64,000 bases of DNA from Archivesica marissinica (GCA_014843695.1 CM026398.1:51189834-51253833); one strand, 5' to 3'. Shown: positions 22,235 through 33,577, numbered from the stretch's first letter. Made by a program: numbers and translations. The notes: generated from the letters alone by a model not told the origin.

Positions 22235-23210
22235 GAAATTGCAGAAAATTGTTAATAACTAATTTTATAATTGAGTTATCAATGAAATCCGAGAGAAACA
22301 CAGCCCTAATTTATTGCAAAACCTCCAATTTAGTGTTGACCATAACTGGTCAGTACTTGACCTCTATTGTCCTTAGTCGGCCTTGGATCAATTCAAGTGT
22401 GCCCTCGGTTCGTTACATTATACTTTCGGGATGACGGTCCTGGTGTATAGTTACAGTTAGTTCTTTGTGGAACCCATAATTGTCAAATTTGTCTGAACGC
22501 ATTCGTTGTAAGAATCCCACGAGGTCAGCATATCGGATTGTATGACACCGTTTTACGACTATATAAGGATATAGTTTTCTGGACATTGATGAATCGACTT
22601 TTGTTGCCGACAATTATTACCACATTTGTTCAGATTATACAGATGTTTGTTGACTTTTGATTGAAAATTGATAATGATTAGAAAATGCTTGTTTGCGGCT
22701 TGACGCTTATTTTGTAGGCCACTTGGTGGCATGGACTTTGTTCTAAGTCAAGCCGACTAATGAATAAATCATGGCCAAGTACGACTGGCTAGGGAGATTG
22801 GAAATGATATGAAATGTCACTGGAGAATTCCAAACTTTCTCAAGTATGACTCTCTAATGTCTGAGCTGACAACGATTGAATTAAACATTGACAGAACGAA
22901 TCGAGAGTGAGAGGCTGAAAAGAAACAGTGCCCTTATTTTTTGCTGCTGGAACAATAGGTTTTGAAGACTTCTGAAAAGGGCAGTTATGTGACATTAATA
23001 ATTTGAATATTTCTGCTCAAATGGCATAAATATGAAATTATAGTTTTTCTAGATTTAGCTTAATTAGACTTGGAGTTCATCATAGTCTTTTGTGTTTTTT
23101 CGTTGGTAAAATACAATGTAATGACTGTTCATCATGTCAAGCTAGGCTGTGTTCATTGTATGTGATTGACAATTCTCAGAAACTTCCAACTTGCTTTCCT
23201 GATAGTAATA
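22235..23210. other. Intronic sequence, no feature
   Basis: About 1 kb with no repeats or exon-like segments that I can recognise. Confidence 0.45.
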
Positions 23211-23280
23211 GTTTATACAAATTTATTTTAGCTCGATTGCGAAACAAGTTCCTACAACTTTAATTACTCTCGTGACCTCA
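23211..23280 (-). mobile_element. SINE family A, copy 8 (3' end only)
   Basis: Only the tail (minus strand gaggtcacgagagtaattaa to cttgtttcgcaatcgagcta) is present. It is a strongly 5'-truncated copy next to a MITE core, probably inserted at its edge. Confidence 0.8.
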
Positions 23281-23427
23281 TGCCGCGCCTGATCAGGATC
23301 TATGTTGTTTGCTATTCAACCAATGATTTAGCTCCACTATCCGAATAGCAAATAGCCTAGAGCCTGATCAGATGGTACGTTCTGTGCCAAAAGTGATTTT
23401 ATCTGCCGCTAATGTGCAACGGGTTAA
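23281..23427. mobile_element. TTAA MITE, right part
   Basis: ctgatcaggatctatgttgt, ccgaatagcaaatagcctag and gtgattttatctgccgctaa match 11177-11392. The right end is gtgcaacgggTTAA. The left end is missing at the SINE fragment. Confidence 0.65.
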
Positions 23428-23462
23428 TTAGTGTGAAATAGTAGGTTACACGGACAACATGA

Positions 23463-24165
23463 CTAACCCTTTCCCTCATAGAAGGACCCCTTGACGCCAT
23501 TACCAATACGACATACATTGACAATAGCAAAATGGCTGTCGTTTGTATGGAAATATAATAGTATATTAGCCTAAATCTCTATGTAGTCCCAGTAATATCT
23601 ATGGAGGTGGGATAGACATGGCGACTACTTATCCACTACATGATAGCTAAATGGCTGTCGTTTGTATGGAGATATAATAGTATATTAACCTAAATCTCTA
23701 TGTATTCCCAGTAATATCTATGGAGGTGGGATAGACATGGCGACCACTTATCCACTACATGATAGCTAAATGGCAGTCGTTTGTATGGAGATATAATAGT
23801 ATATTAACCTAAATCTCTATGAAGGAAAGGGTTAAATGGCTGTCGTTTGTATGGAGATATAATAGTATATTAACCTAAATCTCTATGAAGGAAAGGGTTA
23901 AATGGCTGTCGTTTGTATGGAGATATAATAGTATATTAACCTAAATCTCTATGAAGGAAAGGGTTAAATGGCTGTCGTTTGTATGGAGATATAATAGTAT
24001 ATTAACCTAAATCTCTATGAAGGAAAGGGTTAAATGGCTGTCGTTTGTATGGAGATATAATAGTATATTAACCTAAATCTCTATGAAGGAAAGGGTTAAA
24101 TGGCTGTCGTTTGTATGGAGATATAATAGTATATTAACCTAAATCTCTATGAAGGAAAGGGTTAA
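23463..24165. mobile_element. TTAA MITE whose right end is tandemly amplified
   Basis: The left end cTAAccctttccctcataga and right end tctatgaaggaaagggTTAA are inverted copies. Inside are about two and a half copies of the 119-bp unit from 15.1 kb, then about six copies of a 66-bp unit. Each 66-bp unit ends in ctatgaaggaaagggttaa, so the terminal repeat itself is part of every copy. Confidence 0.78.
23525..24160. repeat. 119-bp then 66-bp tandem array
   Basis: The 119-bp copies contain gtagtcccagtaatatctat and tatccactacatgatagc. From about 23828 the unit shortens to 66 bp, keeping aaatggctgtcgtttgtatg, agtatattaacctaaatctc and aaggaaagggtt. The short units are nearly identical and hence recent. 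Confidence 0.95.
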
Positions 24166-24654
24166 TACCCGAGCACTCATCCTGTAACACGAATACCTCT
24201 TATAGTTTTAATTAATATGGCAATTAATGAATATAATATGTTCATTAGTTACTAATTAACCATTTCTAACATGCAACCTATTTCACACAATGGCAAGCTT
24301 TCATGAAATTTAAATGTGTCGGAAGATTTTATTCATTTTATTTTAATTAAATGATTGAATTTCATAACAACATAAATATTAATTTTCGCTCCAAAAATTT
24401 AATCAACCCTAAAAATCTTGAGATAAAGGTCTTCAGCTGCTATAGAAGGAAGAATATATGCAACACTATGCCGGATAAGTGACACTATAAAGGGTGTTTA
24501 ATTGTAATAAAGGACTCAATTTCCCTTTGATGTTGTTATGTGTTGAGCTGGGTTTCATAATGCATATGATAATGAAGCAATATATTATTTATTTATTGAC
24601 AGAATTTGAATCGTGTTAAAGTCCACATTCGTGTTTTTTTCTCTAAATGTAAAA
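24166..24654. other. AT-rich intronic sequence
   Basis: Dominated by taatta and attaat words. No feature is recognised. Confidence 0.45.
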
Positions 24655-24919
24655 TGTGTGTTTTACGTTTATTTATCGGCGCTACCGGTTGCCCATATGA
24701 GCAACGCCTCCTTGAGGATAGTGCAATGATACAGACAGAGACCCATTCCAGAGTCTCCTCTGGTTCTTTTACGTGCACGGTGTACAGCACCGACACGAGA
24801 CCTCGGTTTAATGTGCCATCTGAAAGACTGTTAATTTTATTATGGTCAGAGTGGGGATCGAACCTGCAACCCCTGGATTACCAGTCCAGCGTGTTACCAC
24901 TGGACTACAGATCCGTCTG
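24655..24919 (-). mobile_element. SINE family C, copy 4 (full length)
   Basis: On the minus strand it reads gacggatctgtagtccagtg, gtaacacgctggactggtaa, tccaggggttgcaggttcga, the body, and tail gccgataaataaacgtaaaa. Head, body and tail are all complete, making it a good reference copy. Confidence 0.88.
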
Positions 24920-24974
24920 TTAAATGTAAAAATATAATTCATTTCATTTTATCCTAATGTGTAAACCACTATTT

Positions 24975-25271
24975 ACTAAGTTATTGAAGTCCGCCTCCGT
25001 GGTCGAGTGGTTACGGTCGCTGACTTGTATACCACTGTGACCTATCATCACTGATGGTCACGGGTTCGAGCCCCGCTCAGGCCGTGTCTCATTTATATGA
25101 AAAAGTTGGCAGTTTCTTACGGAGGTTGGTGCACCCAAGTACTGGTTAACCGCTGGAGCCTGCCCAGGAAAGGTGTTGTTAGGTAAACTGCCCGCCGGCA
25201 ATATAGCCCAAAATGGTGCTGATGCAGGCGTAAAACCCGAAATATAACATATAACATAACTAAGTTATTGA
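24975..25271 (+). mobile_element. SINE family E with type-II tRNA-like head, 13-bp duplication
   Basis: The element (24988-25258) is flanked by actaagttattga on both sides. The head is cgcctccgtggtcgagtggt, tacggtcgctgacttg, then a long variable-arm-like gtgacctatcatcactgatg and B box ggttcgagcccc, as in class II tRNAs (Ser/Leu type). The body includes gtactggttaaccgctggag and cctgcccaggaaaggtgttg. Confidence 0.88.
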
Positions 25272-25432
25272 TGATTTTGAAAATACGTATTGATAAAGGG
25301 AGGTAATTAATAAATAATAATTTCACTGCCTAATAGTCGTTAAGAACTCTTCAGTAACGGATACTTTACCCACATAAAACATGATTTGTATTATATACCT
25401 GTCTATTTGCCTCCTATGCAAATGTCTATGTT

Positions 25433-25595
25433 ATTTATACACATTTAGTTTAGCTAGATTGCGAAACAAGTTCTTACAACATTAGTTAATAGTCATCTCT
25501 CGAGACCTCACTCCTGATGGAATCCATCTCCATTTGAGAGAGAATGTGGAATTGTGGAAACGTGCCTTGCCTTAAGGGCACAATCGTACCCGCTA
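25433..25595 (-). mobile_element. SINE family A, copy 9 (head missing)
   Basis: The tail and central motif are recognisable but diverged (minus strand gtgcccttaaggcaaggcac). The copy is truncated just before the tRNA-like head. It appears older than the other copies. Confidence 0.75.
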
Positions 25596-25752
25596 ACTGT
25601 TTGACCTATCAAAGTCAATAACCTCAAATAGCTTTAGATTTGTTGTTGCTAACCACAGTCACCATGGCGCGATGACATCCCAGCTTACCACAACTCGATT
25701 ATATCTCTTCACAGGGTTGGATGTTGTACACAGTTTAAATGTACTTGAATTA

Positions 25753-25986
25753 TGCAGTTGCAGTGCACGTATAGTTTTAGTTATGCAGTTGCAGTGTTCA
25801 TGTAGTTTTAGTTATGCAGTTGCAGTGTTCATGTAGTTTTAGTTATGCAGTTGCAGTGTTCATGTAGTTTTAGCTATGCAGTTGCAGTGTTCATGTAGTT
25901 TTAGTTATGCAGTTGCAGTGTTCATGTAGCTTTAGTTATGCAGTTGCAGTGCACATGTAGTTTTAGTTATGCAGTTGCAGTGTTTT
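25753..25986. repeat. 31-bp minisatellite, 7 to 8 copies
   Basis: The unit is ttatgcagttgcagtgttca plus tgtagttttag, with near-identical copies. It lies in the intron shortly before the second PDZ exon. Confidence 0.96.
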
Positions 25987-26242
25987 GACTATGGTACAGA
26001 ATGCATGGCCTATTTACTTGCTCTTTTGTAAATCCATGTCGTTACCTACATGTATACATGTACTTGCTATAGACATTGTATGAATGTTTAATGCAATAAA
26101 GGTATTGTTGTTGTTGTTATTTATTTTGAGATAAAAAGCTCAATGATAAGAGGTCAAGGTCACTCTCCAACATATAGATGTAATGAAGTATGCTCTATCA
26201 GTCTGGACAATTATTATAAGTCTCATTGCTCCTCCATTGCAG

Positions 26243-26377
26243 CCCGAAAACAACAACAACCAGAATAACAACAACAACAGAGTCGGTATGGTGACAGAAG
26301 GTATCATCGTTTCCAAGGTGATGGAAGGAGGACCCGCTCAAGTGAAGGGACTTCAGACACATGACCAGATTGTAAAG
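26243..26377 (+). CDS. PDZ-domain gene, second exon of the domain
   Basis: The acceptor is ctccattgcag at 26232-26242 and the donor is aag/gtaag at 26377/26378. The exon is 135 bp and phase 0 at both ends, matching the phase of the exon at 13957. The protein begins with an Asn-rich loop (PENNNNQNNNNN), then TEGIIVSKVMEGGPAQVKG and LQTHDQIVK. These correspond to the third strand, the first helix and the fourth strand of a PDZ fold. EGGPA plus GLQ spacing resembles TAX1BP3-like PDZ domains, while the first exon resembles LIN7, so the family is unresolved. The second helix with its ligand-contacting His would be in a later exon. Confidence 0.82.
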
Positions 26378-26389
26378 GTAAGATATTTG

Positions 26390-26660
26390 CTAGAAAGGAT
26401 CAATTATAACCAGAAAGGATCAAATATCACCAGAAAGGATCAATTATAACCAGAAAGGATCAAATATCACCATAAAGGATCAATTATAACCAGAAAAGAT
26501 CAAATATCACCAGAAAGGATCAATTATAACCAGAAAGGATCAATTATAATAACCAGAAAGGATCAATTATAACCAGAAAGGATCAAATATCACCAGAAAG
26601 GATCAAATATCACCAACAAATGTCATAGATAGCCAGAAAGGACCAAGTATCACCAGAAAT
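26390..26660. repeat. 20-bp minisatellite, about 13 copies
   Basis: The unit is accagaaaggatcaattata, alternating with a caaatatc variant. It starts about 15 bp after the splice donor of the PDZ exon, so it forms the very beginning of the next intron. Confidence 0.95.
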
Positions 26661-27075
26661 AGTCAGAATTATATAGTTTAAACATATTTTATTTCCCAAT
26701 CTAATACAGTTTTAACAATACATTACACATACATACAGAAAAGGGATTAGAATGAAAGAAAAGAGTCTTATTTAATTCTTCTTCTCAGAATTGTGTAGGC
26801 AAGAATGCATCTCAAAGGTGTCTCCTTGTATTAGTAGAAACAGCATAATATTATGTGTGATAGTTTCGTAACACTGTGTTTCATTAAACATTCATTAACA
26901 ACTTTAGAATTTACCCACTGGAACAAGAGAATTAACCAGATTGATTTGATGTTGCCATGAAGATATAAATGTTCAATTTCATTTATTTTATTGAATGATA
27001 AAAGTCACTGTTTCATATTATATAAATACTTCATCTCGGCGAGTGTGACAGTGGATATTGTCAACCCGAGGAAAA
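26661..27075. other. Intronic sequence, no feature
   Basis: No exon or repeat recognised. Confidence 0.45.
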
Positions 27076-27077
27076 TT

Positions 27078-27132
27078 ATGTAAGTTGTAAGAACTTGTTT
27101 CGCAATCGAGCTAAAATAAATTTGTATAAACT
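27078..27132 (+). mobile_element. SINE family A, copy 10 (3' end only)
   Basis: Consists of gtaagttgtaagaacttgtt, tcgcaatcgagctaaaataa and tttgtataaac only. It is a heavily 5'-truncated insertion. Confidence 0.8.
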
Positions 27133-27925
27133 AATTAATAGCATGAATTTCGATCATTTATAGTTTGTATAAGATAGTCGAAGATAAAAATCTAGTGATC
27201 ATGTTTGTGTTTATATTTGGTCAAAATATGCTGATCTAGGCCCTCCATTGTTGTCTGGCAGCAATGTAGAGATAAATATAGGATAAATACAGGATAAATA
27301 CAACATATAGGGGATGAAGTATCCATGCTAAATGGACATGGTACAGATTGATAAGTGATAAATAAACGTTTATGACATTCAGTTTGGAGAAGATGGCCAT
27401 AATTGTTTATGGAAGACAGGTGAGTTTCATGAATGCGGACAAGTGGAAGATCAATATAAACAAACAAGTCATGATTTATCATCGTGGGACATTGTTTGAC
27501 CTGGGTGCATGTCAATTCTCACAAAAAGCCCTCTTCAACAGATGGTTGATGGCTGAAGGAGATGCACTCCACTTTGGCCAGAGATCGGTAGTGTCATTGA
27601 AGATGGTGTTGACATTGACATTGAAAATTTAACAAATATTTAACAAATAACCTTAATTATGTCTGTATGTCATTGGTGGGTTACAAGGTGACTTTCAGGA
27701 GGTGATCAGCAATTCAGTAGAGTCTCTTTATGCGGTTTTTTCTTCGTTTTTTTTCTTCCGTTGGAAAAATAATACTTTATTATTCATATGCAAATTGATC
27801 ATAGTATTAACTTTAGTAAATCACCATTTACAGAGTTATTGGTGATTTTGTTAAATGCCAAGGAGGCCATAAGGGGAATGTCGAGGTTGTGCTTCTGTAT
27901 TGCCGCAGATAGCTAGGTACCATGC
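27133..27925. other. Presumed intron; no supported exon
   Basis: A segment at 27384-27420 has an AG before it and a gtgagt after it, but its translation shows nothing of a PDZ domain. It was not accepted as an exon. Confidence 0.4.
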
Positions 27926-27929
27926 ATGG

Positions 27930-28535
27930 TCATGCCATGCCAAGGATGCCATAAGGGGAATGTCGTGGTTGTGCTTCTGTATAGCCGCAGGGTACCAGGG
28001 CCAGAGAAAGCCATATGGAATGTCGAGTTAGTGTCTCTGTATAACTGCAGGGTACCAGGGCCAGAGAAAGCCATATGGAATGTCGAGTTAGTGTCTCTGT
28101 ATAACTGCAGGTAGAGAAAGCCATATGGAATGTCGAGTTAGTGTCTCTGTATAACTGCAGGGTACCAGGGCCAGAGAAAGCCATATGGAATGTCGAGTTA
28201 GTGTCTCTGTATAACTGCAGGGTACCAGGGCCAGAGAAAGCCATATGGAATGTCGAGTTAGTGTCTCTGTATAACTGCAGGGTACCAGGGCCAGAGAAAG
28301 CCATATGGAATGTCGAGTTAGTGTCTCTGTATAACTGCAGGGTACCAGGGCCAGAGAAAGCCATATGGAATGTCGAGTTAGTGTCTCTGTATAACTGCAG
28401 GGTACCAGGGCCAGAGAAAGCCATATGGAATGTCGAGTTAGTGTCTCTGTATAACTGCAGGGTACCAGGGCCAGAGAAAGCCATATGGAATGTCGAGTTA
28501 GTGTCTCTGTATAACTGCAGGGTACCAGGGCCTGA
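27930..28535. repeat. 60-bp minisatellite, about 9 copies
   Basis: The unit includes gtaccagggccagagaaagc, catatggaatgtcgagttag and tgtctctgtataactgcagg. Copies are almost identical, with one shortened copy near 28110. Sixty is a multiple of three, so ORFs are open on both strands (20-residue repeat). This is not evidence of a gene. Confidence 0.97.
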
Positions 28536-29340
28536 GGTGCCAAATTAATGCACAATAAATGTTATTACAATAGCACTCGGTCTTGATTCGATTTGAATTT
28601 TAAAACGTCTGCCAGGCGACCTGGGCAGCTATTCTTTGTGAAAATCCTCTAGTCTGCGTGTGTATGGAGAAATAATCTGTCACATCACATGATTTCAAAT
28701 TAGCACAAGCCACGGACTTCACGTTCCTTTTGCTCATTCCGTGTAAAATGTCCTTGATGTGTTTTGTTTCCTGACAGGGAACCATTAATCACCCAAACTA
28801 AGTTCTCGAGTGCCTTCAAATATTACAGCATCCAGCAGCTTGCCTCACGTTGGTGTTTGCTATTGTGTTACGGGGGTCACATTGTTCCACCATATCTTGA
28901 AACGCATCTCGTGCATCTCGTGCGTTACTGAGAAAATCTCTTTGATATTGTATTCCCGTAATTCAAATGAAGTGGGCTAATCTCGTGTACACATTATATC
29001 TAATGAGAAAGAATATTTGTGCAGTTGTTCCCTAGTGCAGTATTGTAATGCACTGGTTTAGTTTAGTACTTTAATTGCATGCAAAACTGTTGTTCTAATG
29101 CTTAGAGAAATCGGTCAAATTACTGTGCCATTACCATTTATTTAGTTTCATCATAATTTATTAATCGATTCGTTTTTATAATATATATACATGTGAATAC
29201 AAAGCACGACAAATTAAAGAAAGACAAGAAAGGCAAACGGATCGAGCCAGCCACAAGTTCTAGCAACATTAGTTACAGCCCTTCCCGAAAAGTTGCATAA
29301 TCAACACAACTTCCTTATGTGTATTCTTCCATCTTGCAGA
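28536..29340. other. No recognisable feature
   Basis: Single-copy-looking sequence with no exon signature. Confidence 0.45.
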
Positions 29341-29346
29341 CATTTC

Positions 29347-29615
29347 TACTAACTGGAGATATATCCTGGGGTTCAGTGTGGGGTGTAATATCAATATGGA
29401 GATATATTCCTGGGGTTCAGTGTGGTGTTGAATATCAATATGGAGATATATCCTGGGGTTCAGTGTGGGTTTAATATCAATATGGAGATATATCCTGGGG
29501 TTCAGTGTGGGGTGTAATATCAATATGGAGATATATCCTGGGGTTCAGTGTGGGGTGTAATATCAATATGGAGATATATCCTGGGGTTCAGTGTGGGGTG
29601 TAATATCAATATGGA
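29347..29615. repeat. 43-bp minisatellite, about 6 copies
   Basis: The unit is gagatatatcctggggttca, gtgtggggtgtaatatcaat plus atg. Minor insertions occur in copies 2 and 3. Confidence 0.96.
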
Positions 29616-29895
29616 AATGTTAGGACCCGTTGCGCACCAGTTGTTGGAGTGTTGGAGAGCACATACCAAGTTTCAAATATGTATAGGCAGTATGGACAGG
29701 TCTCGAACCCGCACTTCTTCAGCAACTACGCCATGCAATAACAAATTCACTTTGCCACTTGAACATGCTGCAGCCCCCAATGAATTTTGCACAAAATGAA
29801 TAATGCCGATATTGTTCTTCATTGAATCTCACCATTGATATGGTTAATTTTATAACAACTCTTGACTACAAGCATGGGGAGGACATTTTACAGTT

Positions 29896-30128
29896 TAGTT
29901 TATACAAATTTATTTTAGTTCGATTGCGAAACAAGTTCTTACAACTTATATTAATCACTCTCGAGACCGTATTCCTGATTGAATCCATCGCCACGAGGGA
30001 GAGAGAAGAGGCAATGTGGAATTTAAATGCCTTGCCTAAATGCATAATCGTAACGTCTACAGCTCGGCTCGAACACCGGGCCTTTCACACTCGAAGCAAA
30101 CACGCTACCATGGCGCTATCACGACGGA
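29896..30128 (-). mobile_element. SINE family A, copy 11 (full length)
   Basis: On the minus strand, gtcgtgatagcgccatggta and the rest of the head are followed by the central motif (gcatttaggcaaggcattta) and the tail. The head has several substitutions. Confidence 0.85.
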
Positions 30129-30182
30129 CATATTGCACAAATAATGGTAGCATGTAAGTGTTTGTAACAAATGTTCTGTATG

Positions 30183-30428
30183 TTAACCCATAACCTGCCA
30201 ATCACAACTAAAGTCGCTTTTGCAAATAGCATAGAACTAGATCAGATGGCACAGAACGTGTCGTCTGATCAGGTTCTATGCTGATTGCTATTCAGATAGT
30301 GGAGCTAAATTACTTGTCTGAATAGCAAACAACATAGATCCTGATCACACACGCTGTTATGCCGCGACTGATCTGGATCTATATTGTTTGCACAGTCCGT
30401 CCTATTTATTTGGCAGGTTATGGGTTAA
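30183..30428. mobile_element. TTAA MITE with perfect terminal inverted repeats
   Basis: TTAAcccataacctgcca and tggcaggttatgggTTAA are perfect inverted repeats of 18 bp including TTAA. The interior holds two hairpin blocks: one around gatcagatggcacagaacgt, the other around acaacatagatcctgatcac. It is 246 bp long with no ORF. This is the best-preserved member of the hairpin-core group. Confidence 0.82.
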
Positions 30429-30585
30429 GGGGGCAAATGCTATCCATTGCACACAAATATTGTGTTACGCACAAGATTCAGCAATTACGTATTTTCATCA
30501 AACTTCACAGATAATTATTTTAGCATTTTGTTTCTTGAGAATAAGAAGAGGACTGTTTCTGTCAAACTCACATTTTCATGAGGTC

Positions 30586-30853
30586 CTCCGCCTCTGTGAT
30601 CGAGTGGCTACAGTCGCTCACATGTATACCACTGTAACCTATCATCACTGATGGTTACAGATTCGAACCCTGCTCAAGCCTTGTCTATTTATATGAAAAT
30701 GGTGGCAGCTTCTTACGGAGGTTGGGGCATCAAGTACTGGTTAACCGCTGGAGCCTGTGCAGGAAAGGTGTTGTTAGATAAACTGCCCACTGGCGATATA
30801 GCCCAAAATGGTGCTAGCATGATGAAGGCGTAAAACTCGAACAAAGAACAAAC
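30586..30853 (+). mobile_element. SINE family E, copy 2
   Basis: Aligned with 24988-25258 over its whole length: cgcctctgtgatcgagtggc, ttcttacggaggttggggca, aagtactggttaaccgctgg, tggcgatatagcccaaaatg. The B box has decayed (gattcgaaccctg). Confidence 0.85.
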
Positions 30854-31855
30854 ATTTTGGTGAGCATCCAGAACAATTCCGCCAATTTTATTATTTTCTT
30901 TCACTAGTAAAATCTCTGAAATTAAAACATAGCTGGAATTTAAAATGCAAGAATTCAAACCATATGTCTTTGATGAGTTACAAGATTATCTATTTATTGA
31001 CACGGCATTATGGAAGTCATTAAAACTTTAAATATGAGGATTATGGATGATTGATTTCTTCAATATTCAAGCAATTTGCGTAATGAAATTTTCTGGATTT
31101 CTGTAAACAGATTTGCTGTTTTTTCCCCCATGATAACGAGATGAATAATTAATGTGGTGTCCAAATAAAAAACACGGAATTGCTTGCTACTGTTAAGACC
31201 TCAAACAAGCCTGTCTCGCGATAACCTCGGAAGAAATTAAATTTGGTAAAATTGAAGGTGACATTTAGGCATTATGCGAAATCCCTACAACATCTGTCCC
31301 TTACGTTAAATATGTCATATCGCCCAATTCGCTCATAGTTTATGAACCACAGGGGTCTAATGTAGCTCATTATTACCCAAATTAGCAAATGTTGCATTAT
31401 AGAGAATCACATTTGAAACTTTTTATGAGTTTTAGTCCATCACACTTCAAACTTTTATAAAAACACTTTCTATTGTCACGGAATGATATTCACGGCTCCG
31501 TCGGGACTCGCCGCAATGAAACTGTAATCGTACGTCTCTGTTCTGTCCGAGACTTGAGTCTCGAGGGAAATTTTTTTACTATGAAAATACAATGAAATGC
31601 TAAGCTTTGCAAAAGTCGTTCTAAATTATTTTACCAATTTATCAAGCTCGACTTAGTTCAAGTTCGAATCCAATTATCGTGTATCCATGTTTTTGTGATG
31701 TCAGTTCTGAGCAGCAAGTTTCCCTTTGGGTGCATTTTTCTCGGAAATTCTTAATAATGGAGGTATCTTGATCAGGCCCTTCAGATGGATTTATTTGTAA
31801 ATGACCGGAGGCAATAGATGTTCAAGATAATGTCTTGGAGAATTGGAAACACAGA
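30854..31855. other. No recognisable feature
   Basis: About 1 kb of AT-rich sequence with no exon or repeat that I can support. Confidence 0.45.
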
Positions 31856-33577
31856 GAGTGGATTGAAATGGCTGCAGTGAGAGCGGGTTGAAATGGCTGC
31901 AGTGAGAGTGGGTTAAAACGGCTGCACTAAGAGTGGGTTGAAATGGCTGCAGTGAGAGTGGGTTGAAATGGCTGCATTGAGAGTGGGTTGAAATGGCTGC
32001 ATTGAGAGTGGGTTGAAATGGCTGCAGTGAGAGTAGGTTGAAATGGCTGCATTGAGAGTGGGTTGAAATGGCGGCAGTGAGAGTGGGTTGAAATGGCTGC
32101 AGTGAGAGTTGGTTGAAATGGCTGCAGTGAGAGTGGGTTGAAATGGCTGCATTGAGAGAGGGTTGAAATGGCTGCACTGAGAGTGGATTGAAATGGCTGC
32201 AGTGAGAGTGGGTTGAAATGGCTGCACTGAAAGTGGGTTGAAATGGCTGCACTGAAAGTGGGTTGAAATGGCTGCACTGAGAGTGGGTTGAAATGGCTGC
32301 ATTGAGAGAGGGTTGAAATGGCTGCACTGAGAGTGGATTGAAATGGCTGCACTGAGAGTGGATTGAAATGGCTGCACTGAGAGTGGGTTGAAATGGCTGC
32401 ACAGAGAGTGGGTTGAAATGGCTGCACAGAGAGTGGGTTGAAATGGCTGCACAGAGAGTGGGTTGAAATGGCTGCACAGAGAGTGGGTTGAAATGGCTGC
32501 ACAGAGAGTGGGTTGAAATGGTTGCACAGAGAGTGGGTTGAAATGGCTGCACAGAGAGTGGGTTGAAATGGCTGCACAGAGAGTGGGTTGAAATGGCTGC
32601 ACAGAGAGTGGGTTGAAATGGCTGCACAGAGAGTGGGTTGAAATGGCTGCACAGAGAGTGGGTTGAAATGGCTGCACAGAGAGTGGGTTGAAATGGCTGC
32701 ACAGAGAGTGGGTTGAAATGGCTGCACAGAGAGTGGGTTGAAATGGCTGCACAGAGAGTGGGTTGAAATGGCTGCACTGAGAGTGGGTTGAAATGGCTGC
32801 AGTGAGAGTGGGTTGAAATGGCTGCTCTGAGAGTGGGTTGAAATGGCTGCACAGAGAGTGGGTTGAAATGGCTGCTCTGAGAGTGGGTTGAAATGGCTGC
32901 ACAGAGAGTGGGTTGAAATGGCTGCACAGAGAGTGGGTTGAAATGGCTGCTCTGAGAGTGGGTTGAAATGGCTGCACAGAGAGTGGGTTGAAATGGCTGC
33001 AGTGAGAGTGGGTTGAAATGGCTGCAGTGAGAGTGGGTTGAAATGGCTGCACAGAGAGTGGGTTGAAATGGCTGCTCTGAGAGTAGGTTGAAATGGCTGC
33101 TCTGAGAGTGGGTTGAAATGGCTGCTCTGAGAGTGGGTTGAAATGGCTGCACAGAGAGTGGGTTGAAATGGCTGCACAGAGAGTGGGTTGAAATGGCTGC
33201 TCTGAGAGTGGGTTGAAATGGCTGCACAGAGAGTGGGTTGAAATGGCTGCTCTGAGAGTAGGTTGAAATGGCTGCTCTGAGAGTAGGTTGAAATGGCTGC
33301 TCTGAGAGTGGGTTGAAATGGCTGCACAGAGAGTAGGTTGAAATGGCTGCTCTGAGAGTAGGTTGAAATGGCTGCACAGAGAGTGGGTTGAAATGGCTGC
33401 ACAGAGAGTGGGTTGAAATGGCTGCACTGAGAGTGGGTTGAAATGGCTGCACTGAGAGTGGGTTGAAATGGCTGCACAGAGAGTGGGTTGAAATGGCTGC
33501 ACAGAGAGTGGGTTGAAATGGCTGCACTGAGAGTGGGTTGAAATGGCTGCACTGAGAGTAGGTTGAAATGGCTGCAT
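31856..33577. repeat. 25-bp minisatellite, about 68 copies
   Basis: The unit is gctgcacagagagtgggttg plus aaatg. The variable part after gctgc is acaga, actga, agtga, attga or tctga. Variants are clustered: attga/agtga in the left third, a pure acaga block at about 32400-32760, and mixed tctga/acaga on the right. Since 25 is not a multiple of 3 and no frame of the unit has a stop, all three minus-strand frames are open for 540 to 580 codons. That pattern is a composition effect, not coding. Confidence 0.98.

Noticed and set aside
26183..26242. Start of the 88-codon ORF as a translation start and signal peptide
   Set aside because: The hydrophobic N-terminus is the intron before the acceptor ctccattgcag. 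The PDZ exon begins at 26243.
27384..27420. Third PDZ exon candidate (AG...gtgagt)
   Set aside because: Only 37 bp, wrong phase, and its translation lacks the second PDZ helix.
27930..28555. 20-residue repeat ORFs on both strands
   Set aside because: Translations of the 60-bp minisatellite.
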